From contig JAGLBF010000028.1 in assembly GCA_018260375.1 (NCBI GenBank), forward strand, positions 3,211-22,097: a stretch of DNA of 18,887 nt. The letters are read 5' to 3'. The translations under genes were made by a program, and so were the position numbers. Under the pieces are notes generated by a model. The model was given only the letters and a program-made list of their open reading frames with translations. It was not told the origin of the DNA and made no database searches. This DNA comes from Deinococcus sp. (GTDB lineage Bacteria; Deinococcota; Deinococci; Deinococcales; Deinococcaceae). This document shows positions 1-4,953 of the stretch, piece after piece (the first letter of the stretch is position 1; each line of letters begins with the position of its first letter).

Positions 1-626
1 ACGGTTGGCATGCCACCGGGCGCTGGTGTTGATACGGGCGCTGGTGTTGATACGGGTGCTGATACGGCTACTGGAGCTGCTCCTGGGGCAGGTGTTGGGG
101 CACTGACAGGCACAGGCTTCTCCACTTCGCCGCCGAAATACTGCACCAGCTCGCCCAGGCCACCATTAAAGCCCTGGCCTACCGCGCCCAAGCGCCACTC
201 GCCGTTATGGTGGTAAAGCTCAAGCAACATGGCGGCCTTTTCCTGACTAAGCACACTTTTGGCGTCAAACGTCACTGAGGCAGCGCCGCTGCTTACCGTG
301 ACCTGGAGGCGCGGGGCCTGGCTCAGCGGTAGGGTGTCGTGTGTGGCCGTAAACATGAGGCGCTGCAAGCGCGTGGCCTGAGACAACTTCACACTAAAGG
401 TAGCCCGGTCAGACTCCAGTTGGGCGCTTACCTCGCCGCCTGGTGTGCGGGGGTTGTTATAAAAGGCGATGTAGTCGTCACTGAGCATCTTGCGGTCGCC
501 GTCTAAACCAAAGGCGCTGACATCCAGTCCGTTGAGGCCGTGCTCTACAGTGATAGTCAGCAGATCGTTGGGGTTTAGGCCTAGGTCGCTGAGTTTGGCT
601 TTTTGTCCAGCTTGAAGGGTGGTCAT
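1..626 (-). CDS. TerD-domain protein with Pro/Ala linker (partial, 3' end outside window)
   Basis: The reading frame opens at ATG 626 and stays open to the left edge for 208 codons, so the C-terminus is missing. Residues 1 to about 163 form a divergent TerD domain. Visible are the TerD-like stretch LSDDYIAFYNNPRTPGGEV and the terminal GEWRLGAVGQGFNGGL block, which matches the EWKF.A.GQGF end of canonical TerD. The acidic GDNRTG.G.GDDE calcium loop of canonical TerD is absent. From about residue 166 a Pro/Ala/Val linker begins (APTPAPG, then repeated VSTPAP), so a second domain probably lies outside the window, as in its neighbour. The start is supported by AAGGAG four bases upstream. The preceding stop is 83 bases away on the same strand, suggesting one ter operon. 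TerD proteins are cytoplasmic or membrane-associated and act in tellurite and general stress responses; the exact role here is unknown. Confidence 0.85.
   Translation of the reverse strand, partial: MTTLQAGQKAKLSDLGLNPNDLLTITVEHGLNGLDVSAFGLDGDRKMLSDDYIAFYNNPRTPGGEVSAQLESDRATFSVKLSQATRLQRLMFTATHDTLPLSQAPRLQVTVSSGAASVTFDAKSVLSQEKAAMLLELYHHNGEWRLGAVGQGFNGGLGELVQYFGGEVEKPVPVSAPTPAPGAAPVAVSAPVSTPAPVSTPAPGGMPT
18..65. repeat. 18-bp tandem repeat in TerD-domain linker
   Basis: Two identical 18-bp copies (18-35 and 36-53) are followed by a 12-bp shortened copy (54-65). All keep the reading frame of the minus-strand gene and encode the repeated Val-Ser-Thr-Pro-Ala-Pro linker. Confidence 0.85.
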
Positions 627-709
627 GGGGCTCCTTATAGGGTGTGGGAACAGCACGTGATGAAGTAGGCATGAGGGAATAGGGGAAAGCGTCAGCCCCC
701 CTACGTACC

Positions 710-1963
710 TCAGTCTTTGCGCCCTGCTTTCCAGCTGAAGCCAAAGCCGTAGGCGTGGTCGCACTTTTCATGGTCGGCAAAGTAGCGCTCCTCTTTGGTG
801 ATGCTCAGCTCATGCCCGCGTGTCTCCAGCAGGGCTACCGCACAAAAGGGCAGGGCGGCGGGGTTAGAAAGCTGCATTCGCACGTCATTGCCCTGGGGAT
901 CGGTAAAGCTCAAGCGGCCCCCCACGTCGCCAAAGTTACCCACGCCCTCGTAGATAAAGGCAAAGATCAGCACCCGCTTGATCAGGTCGGGGCGCTCTAG
1001 ATACAGGTTTTCGCCGTTACTGCTGGCGCCTGAGCGGTCATCTTGGTCGAGGTAAATGTAGGGCGGCTGTCCGCGCAGCCCCATACGCCCGCCTATCGCC
1101 TGAATGACGCCCTTATCGCCGTCTTGCAGCTCGTACATGCAGCCCAGGTCAAGGTCAGCGCCGCTGCTAGAAGCTGGAGCCAGCAGCCGCCCCAAAAACC
1201 CGCTGGGCTTCGTCGCCTTGCCGTGTGCATCCCAGTTGAGGTTGACGTGAAAAGGCTGGTTGCCGCTCTTGTTGAGGTTGATACGTGCCGTCTGACCCTG
1301 CTTTTCTAGGGTGACTTTGGTAAGCGAAATGGTGGGGGCAGGAGCTGGTTGTGGTTGGAGTGGGGCGGGTGCAGGTGCGGGCACAGCGATAGCGGGTTTG
1401 GGCACAGTGGTAGCGGGATTGGGCGCAGCCGCAGAAGAAGGCTGGGCCAATGAACCGCCAAAGTGACTGACCAAGCCGCTTAATCCGTTAGCAAAGCCCT
1501 GACCATTAATCATCAGCCGCCACGTTCCCTGATGGCGGTAGATTTCGGCGGCAATAATGGCCTTTTCACTGCCAAAATCCCTGCCGTTAAAGGTCCAAAT
1601 TGCGTCACCTACCCGCAGTTCGCCGCTGCCAACCCCCGCCATGTCGCCGCCGCTGGGCGTCTGTGAATCTGGCGACACAGTAAAAGCCAGGCGTTCCACC
1701 TGCGGCCCCAGTTGCTCCAGATTAAGGACAAACACGGTACTAGGGCCAATGCGCCGCACCATCACCGCGCCATCTGGGCTGCGCGGCTGATTATAAAACA
1801 CCATCCACTCGTCTCCCAACAGGCGACTACCTGCTCCCAGCACAAAACAGGCCGCGTCGTAGTCATCGGCTTGCCCCGACACACTTAGGCTGAGTTCAAA
1901 GGTGGTGGGCAACTGCAAAGTGCTGAGCGGTAGGCGCTGACCTGTCGTGAGGGTGGTGGGCAT
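710..1963 (-). CDS. TerD-TerA fusion protein (tellurium/stress resistance)
   Basis: This 417-residue protein has two domains. Residues 1 to about 166 are a divergent TerD domain (DDYDAACFVL at 33-42, FYNQPRSPDGAV near 55-66, and the terminal GTWRLMINGQGFANGL block). A Pro/Ala-rich linker spans about 170-212. Residues 213-417 resemble TerA, including GADLDLGCMYELQDGDKGV near 268-286 and LDQDDRSG followed by IKRVLIFAFIYEG. The N-terminal domain keeps only part of the TerD acidic calcium-binding set. ATG 1963 is preceded by AAGGAG with a five-base spacer. The gene lies between a canonical TerD and another TerD-domain gene on the same strand. TerA/TerD-type proteins belong to the Ter stress module linked to tellurite, phage and oxidative-stress resistance. 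The fusion suggests the two folds work as one unit; no enzymatic activity can be read from the sequence. Confidence 0.88.
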   Translation of the reverse strand: MPTTLTTGQRLPLSTLQLPTTFELSLSVSGQADDYDAACFVLGAGSRLLGDEWMVFYNQPRSPDGAVMVRRIGPSTVFVLNLEQLGPQVERLAFTVSPDSQTPSGGDMAGVGSGELRVGDAIWTFNGRDFGSEKAIIAAEIYRHQGTWRLMINGQGFANGLSGLVSHFGGSLAQPSSAAAPNPATTVPKPAIAVPAPAPAPLQPQPAPAPTISLTKVTLEKQGQTARINLNKSGNQPFHVNLNWDAHGKATKPSGFLGRLLAPASSSGADLDLGCMYELQDGDKGVIQAIGGRMGLRGQPPYIYLDQDDRSGASSNGENLYLERPDLIKRVLIFAFIYEGVGNFGDVGGRLSFTDPQGNDVRMQLSNPAALPFCAVALLETRGHELSITKEERYFADHEKCDHAYGFGFSWKAGRKD

Positions 1964-2002
1964 CGTGGCTCCTTATGGGATACGGGTCTTGGGTAAACCG
2001 GG

Positions 2003-2044
2003 ATGATAAAAAGAAAAAGCCAGGAAAGGTAGCACTTTAAAGTG
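2003..2044 (-). promoter_or_regulatory. Putative promoter/operator upstream of the TerD-TerA gene
   Basis: A perfect 12-bp palindrome CACTTTAAAGTG occupies 2033-2044. A -10-like TATCAT lies on the minus strand at 2003-2008, about 40 bases before the ATG at 1963. No good -35 hexamer is visible at the right distance, so the palindrome may instead be an activator or repressor site. Confidence 0.3.
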
Positions 2045-2097
2045 AAGGGAACAGTAAAAGCGGTTTTCCTGTAGGTCTTTCAGCGTCTACACATTAC

Positions 2098-2123
2098 TTA
2101 CTCGCAGTAGTTACTCACAGTAC
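2098..2123. repeat. 13-bp tandem direct repeat in ter intergenic region
   Basis: TTACTCGCAGTAG (2098-2110) is followed directly by TTACTCACAGTAC (2111-2123), with two differences. The pair sits between terD and the TerD-TerA gene and could be a tandem binding site or a chance duplication. Confidence 0.4.
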
Positions 2124-2124
2124 A

Positions 2125-2175
2125 TAACAAAATGGCGCCCCTCACTGCGCTAGGCAGTCTTCAGGAGCGCGGGGC
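2125..2175 (-). terminator. Candidate intrinsic terminator after terD
   Basis: Read on the minus strand just after the terD stop, GCCCC and GCGCT (2166-2175, 2147-2151 complement) pair with AGCGC and GGGGC across a bulge. The stem is followed by GCC and a T-rich run ATTTTGTT (2126-2133). A competing five-base hairpin (ACTGC 2144-2148 with GCAGT 2154-2158) overlaps it. Confidence 0.45.
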
Positions 2176-2200
2176 GGTACATACGGGGGTATCTATCTAT

Positions 2201-2776
2201 TTAGGCGTTTACGCCGTAGCTGCGTACCAATGCTTGAAAGCCTTCAGCAAAGCCTTGTCCTATGGCCTTAAATTTCCATTCACTGCCATTACGGTAGACT
2301 TCACCAAAAATCATAGCGGTCACGGTGCCGGCATCTTCAGTAAGGTCATAGCGGGCAATTTCGCTGCCGCCCTCGCCATTAACCACGCGGATATAGGCTT
2401 TTTCAACCATGCCAAAGTTCTGGCTACGGCTTTGTCCTTCATAAATCACGACAGCGACCACTACCTTTTGTATGTCAGCAGGCACTTGGTCTAAGTTAAT
2501 GCTGACCACTTCATCGTCGCCTTCGCCTGCACCGGTGCGGTTGTCGCCCTGGTGTACCACTGAGCCGTCCGCCGACTGCTTGTTATTGAAAAATACAAAG
2601 TCCTGGTCATTGCGTACTTTGCCGCTCTCATTGACCAAAAACACCATCGCGTCCAGGTCAAAGTCTGCACCGTCCGTGCGGCGCGTGTCCCAACCCAGGC
2701 CCACATTGATGTTCTTAAGACCAGGGGCTTCTTTACTGAGGCTTACGTTTCCACCTTTGGTGAGTGATATTGGCAT
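2201..2776 (-). CDS. terD: Canonical TerD family protein
   Basis: At 191 residues this is the usual TerD length. The signatures are intact: GLGWD at 26-30, the acidic DFDLDA at 38-43, FVFFNN at 60-65, and the calcium-binding GDNRTGAGEGDDE at 77-89. The C-terminal part keeps NFGMV.KAYIRVVN, ARYDLTEDAG, IFGEVYR and EWKFKAIGQGF. Canonical TerD proteins bind calcium and take part in tellurite, oxidative and phage-stress resistance; the substrate is not established. The start at ATG 2776 is supported by AAAGGAG seven bases upstream. It is the first of three collinear ter paralogues and has its own upstream region and a candidate terminator, so it may be transcribed alone or with partial read-through to the TerD-TerA gene 237 bases downstream. 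Assignment to TerD rather than TerE or TerZ is by overall similarity; those paralogues are hard to tell apart by eye. Confidence 0.93.
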   Translation of the reverse strand: MPISLTKGGNVSLSKEAPGLKNINVGLGWDTRRTDGADFDLDAMVFLVNESGKVRNDQDFVFFNNKQSADGSVVHQGDNRTGAGEGDDEVVSINLDQVPADIQKVVVAVVIYEGQSRSQNFGMVEKAYIRVVNGEGGSEIARYDLTEDAGTVTAMIFGEVYRNGSEWKFKAIGQGFAEGFQALVRSYGVNA

Positions 2777-2821
2777 TATTTACTCCTTTAGTATGTGTTT
2801 GGTGTCTATAGTGAGGGTAGA

Positions 2822-2882
2822 TGTATAAAATGAGTATTCTGGCCTATTCTGGTAAAACAATTGCTATTATTAGCTAAAGCTA
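2822..2882 (-). promoter_or_regulatory. terD: Putative terD promoter/operator region
   Basis: A -10-like TATACA lies on the minus strand at 2822-2827, 46 bases before the terD ATG. Just upstream, TATTCTGG is repeated with a 10-bp period (2835-2842 and 2845-2852). Further upstream is an inverted repeat TAGCT-aa-AGCTA (2871-2882). The one-helical-turn spacing of the direct repeats suits a DNA-binding protein, but no clear -35 box is seen. Confidence 0.3.
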
Positions 2883-2893
2883 GTGTTTACTTA

Positions 2894-2944
2894 CATCTCA
2901 GCCGCACGCAACAGGGGCAGGAATACCCGCCACTTGCTGAGATG
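2894..2944. other. Long-range inverted repeat with inner hairpin
   Basis: CATCTCAGC (2894-2902) is perfectly complementary to GCTGAGATG (2936-2944). The 33-base loop contains a small GGG/CCC hairpin (2915-2917 with 2926-2928). It could form a structured transcript leader or be part of a decayed repeat; no T-run follows on either strand. Confidence 0.4.
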
Positions 2945-3058
2945 CAGAACCAGCGCAGGCGTACCCAGGTGATGATGAGCCAAACTACTGACTTCTGAGC
3001 CCAGTGTAACGTGCTGGGGTTCACGGCACACTTTTGAAAATCATCATCTTGTACAAAT

Positions 3059-3196
3059 CATACGGACTGCCGCTAAATTCCACCACAGTCGGAAAAGCGC
3101 CGCCTGCGGCTCCATACCGCACAGTCCGTATGCTGTTCCCACTCGCATGCGCCCTGATTGATTCGGAAGTACGCCAAATCAATCGGAATCCGTATC
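3059..3196. repeat. Composite palindromic intergenic repeat element
   Basis: Outer motifs CATACGGACT (3059-3068) and AGTCCGTATG (3123-3132) are a perfect 10-bp inverted pair. A third copy of TCCGTAT lies at 3189-3195. Between the second and third is a stem GATTGATT (3156-3163) with AATCAATC (3177-3184). The minus-strand motif ATACGGACT followed by GCGGTATGGA reappears in the hairpin at 8487-8523, so this is a dispersed repeat family. It carries no open reading frame of its own and resembles the small non-coding repeats known in Deinococcus genomes, although family membership was not tested. Confidence 0.65.
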
Positions 3197-3205
3197 ATTC
3201 ATACG

Positions 3206-3877
3206 TCACATGCTGTACAAGTAGCCGTCCGTGCAGCCCAAACCCGCATCAGGCACAGAGCGCTCTGCTGAGCCTGGAGCTGCTGGGGCTGGGGCTGCTG
3301 GGGCTGGGGCTGCTGGGGCTGGGGCGTCTGTCACAGGCGGCGCGTAGGTGTTTATAAACTGGCTCAGACGGCTGTCAGCGGCGCTGTCAAGCACCAGCTG
3401 AGCGTTCCAGACGGTTGCTACTACAGGCGCACCCTGAGCGGGTAGTGGGCTAAGCAGCGTATTTGTCTGGGCGGCGACCACGGCGCGCAGTTGTGACAAC
3501 TCGGCGGCGCTGATATCTGGGCGGTAGGTCACCCATACCGCGCCGCGCGCCAAGCTATGCACGGCATATTCGGGGTAAATAGGCTGAGTGTACTGCCCGC
3601 ACTGCTGCCACAGAGGGCTGTACGGGCCGCCCGCTGGGGGCAGGTGGGCGCTGCTGTGCAGGCTGTCATAGGCAATCATGCCGCCGCGCATATCGCCGCC
3701 TGGGTAGTCGTAGGTTTGTACACCCTGAATGCTGTCGCTGCACCCCGTCAAAAGCACGGACAGCAGCAGCGCAGCGCAGGCACGGCGCACCCAGTCAGAG
3801 GTAGCCCCAGTAAAGGTAGCCCCGGTAGAGGCAACCCTGGTAAAGGTAGACCAGCAGTGGAGGGCAACAACACACAT
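3206..3877 (-). CDS. DUF3105 family lipoprotein with altered conserved histidines
   Basis: The frame encodes 223 residues from ATG 3877. A short lipoprotein signal is seen at RRACAALLLSVLLTGC, with the lipobox cysteine at residue 46, so the mature protein is probably anchored to an envelope membrane. Residues about 52-170 match DUF3105: GVQTYDY, PPAGGPYSPLWQQCG and AVHSLARGAVWVTYRP. The C-terminus is a repeated APAPA tail ending in a short Cys-containing segment. Family members normally have SG-P-H and HSLEHG at the second and third motifs; here they read GGPY (Tyr86) and HSLARG (Ala110-Arg111), so putative metal-ligand residues are lost. The start is uncertain. ATG 3877 has AGGG eight bases upstream, but it adds about 29 residues made partly of 15-bp repeats. 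GTG 3790 gives a more usual signal length but lacks a clear ribosome binding site. The function of DUF3105 is not known. Confidence 0.82.
   Translation of the reverse strand: MCVVALHCWSTFTRVASTGATFTGATSDWVRRACAALLLSVLLTGCSDSIQGVQTYDYPGGDMRGGMIAYDSLHSSAHLPPAGGPYSPLWQQCGQYTQPIYPEYAVHSLARGAVWVTYRPDISAAELSQLRAVVAAQTNTLLSPLPAQGAPVVATVWNAQLVLDSAADSRLSQFINTYAPPVTDAPAPAAPAPAAPAPAAPGSAERSVPDAGLGCTDGYLYSM
3276..3320. repeat. 15-bp tandem repeat encoding the Ala-Pro tail
   Basis: Three copies of a 15-bp unit, GGGGCTGCTGGGGCT with one change in the first copy, occupy 3276-3290, 3291-3305 and 3306-3320. They encode the APAPA repeat near the C-terminus of the DUF3105 lipoprotein. Confidence 0.88.
3800..3859. 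repeat. Degenerate 15-bp tandem repeat before the lipoprotein signal
   Basis: Four 15-bp units begin at 3800, 3815, 3830 and 3845. The first reads GGTAGCCCCAGTAAA and the others diverge progressively. They lie in the possible N-terminal extension of the DUF3105 gene, or in its leader if GTG 3790 is the true start. Confidence 0.7.
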
Positions 3878-4072
3878 GGCTGTACCCTAGCGCATCTATA
3901 TGAGGTGACCTTTGTGCATGCTTGCCTGCAGGGCCTGTGCCCATCTTTGCCAACGATCTTTGCCCGTCGGCTGACCAAACTTCGCCGCGCCGGGTGTATA
4001 CTTCTGATCCTAATCAAAAGATGTTCGGTGACCCGTATGTTTCTTACGTCGGGCCGACTTTAGGCGGTTTTT

Positions 4073-4771
4073 ATGTTGAGCACGCTCCCCTTTACCCAGT
4101 CTGCCCGCGCTAGTAGTGAACCTGTGCGCGTACTGCTGCTGGCCGATATGGTACACCCCTACATTTACCGCAGCGGTTTTCCGCAGGGGCTGGGCCACAT
4201 TGATTTGGTGCTGGGAGCGGGCGACTTGCCCGGGTATTATCTAGAGTTTGTGGCGTCGTTGCTGCCCGCGCCCGTAGTGTATGTGCCGGGCAACCACCAA
4301 GATGAATATGTGTACTCAGAAGGCCAGCGGCAACGCCCAGGCGGGGCCATCAACGCCGAGGGCAACATTGTGCGGGCGGCGGGGCTGACCATCGCAGGCT
4401 GGGGCGGCGTACCCAGATACCGCAAGGGCGGCCAACACCAGTACACCGACTGGCAAGGCCGCTGGGCACTGGGCAAGCTAGCCCTCAAAGCCCAGGCACA
4501 GGCGGCGGGCCAAGTAGATATTTTTCTGACCCACGCGCCGCCCCTGGGGCCACACGCCCTGAGCGATTTTGCCCACCGAGGCTGCCCCAGCATCAGCCAG
4601 TTTATGCTCCGGCTCGCCCCTACCTGGCTGGTACATGGTCACATCCACGAGTACGAGGGCCGCAAAGCGCCGTACACTGACCCCCACAGTGGCACCAACG
4701 TGATCAATGCCTACGGCTACAAGGTGCTGGAAGTTGCACGCCGCGTGTCAATGCCTCAAGCGGCGGATTAG
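4073..4771 (+). CDS. Calcineurin-like metallophosphoesterase
   Basis: This 232-residue protein has the full order of metal-binding motifs of the PF00149 superfamily: D25 and H28 in ADMVHPYIY, GD51L, G73-N74-H75, T153-H154 and the terminal H188-G-H190-I-H. Such enzymes use a two-metal centre to cleave phosphomonoesters or phosphodiesters. The first motif is D-x-x-H followed by PYIY rather than the common D-x-H-G, which I recall as typical of one subgroup. No signal peptide or membrane segment is visible, so it is probably cytoplasmic; the substrate cannot be inferred. The start at ATG 4073 has only a weak AGG eight bases upstream. The best -10-like sequence is TATACT at 3997-4002, without a convincing -35. 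It is divergent from the DUF3105 gene and convergent with the glycosidase gene, so it appears monocistronic. Confidence 0.88.
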   Translation: MLSTLPFTQSARASSEPVRVLLLADMVHPYIYRSGFPQGLGHIDLVLGAGDLPGYYLEFVASLLPAPVVYVPGNHQDEYVYSEGQRQRPGGAINAEGNIVRAAGLTIAGWGGVPRYRKGGQHQYTDWQGRWALGKLALKAQAQAAGQVDIFLTHAPPLGPHALSDFAHRGCPSISQFMLRLAPTWLVHGHIHEYEGRKAPYTDPHSGTNVINAYGYKVLEVARRVSMPQAAD

Positions 4772-4873
4772 AGGGTGTTTCACGACTTGGCCTCTAGCTG
4801 GCCCCCTGGTATGGAAGCGCAGTCGGTGCTTTCCTGACGATGCTGGAATGAACCGCCGTTCGTGGAATACGCT

Positions 4874-4953
4874 TCAAAATTACTTCAGTACCAAATTATT
4901 TAGGCACCGAATTACTTGGGCACCGAATTACTTGGGCACCAAATTATTTGGGC
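4874..4953. repeat. 16-bp tandem array overlapping the end of the glycosidase gene
   Basis: Five units with 16-bp period start at 4874, 4890, 4906, 4922 and 4938; the two central ones are identical (ACCGAATTACTTGGGC). Each of the last four contains a 13-bp near-palindrome of the type CCAAATTATTTGG separated by three bases. The rightmost unit includes the TAA stop (4944-4946) and last codon of the minus-strand glycosidase gene, so the array seems to have grown outward from that gene end. Confidence 0.88.

Larger units (their letters stand above)
2777..3205. other. Gene-free region between terD and the DUF3105 gene
   Basis: No convincing gene is present in these 429 bases. They hold the terD ribosome binding site (AAAGGAG) and upstream direct repeats, a 9-bp inverted repeat (2894-2902 with 2936-2944), a small CCCAG/CTGGG hairpin (3000-3018) and a composite palindromic element (3059-3196). 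Confidence 0.7.

Noticed and set aside
3059..3196. Possible insertion sequence or MITE.
   Set aside because: There is no transposase and no visible target-site duplication; it is kept as a repeat element rather than a mobile element.
3557..4063. A 168-codon plus-strand frame across the DUF3105 gene and the divergent region.
   Set aside because: It overlaps the clear lipoprotein gene antisense, has low-complexity arginine/glycine/lysine stretches made by the 15-bp repeats and no family features.
4874..4953. The regular array looks superficially like a small CRISPR.
   Set aside because: Units are 16 bp and contiguous, with only three bases between palindromes and no unique spacers; there are no cas genes nearby.
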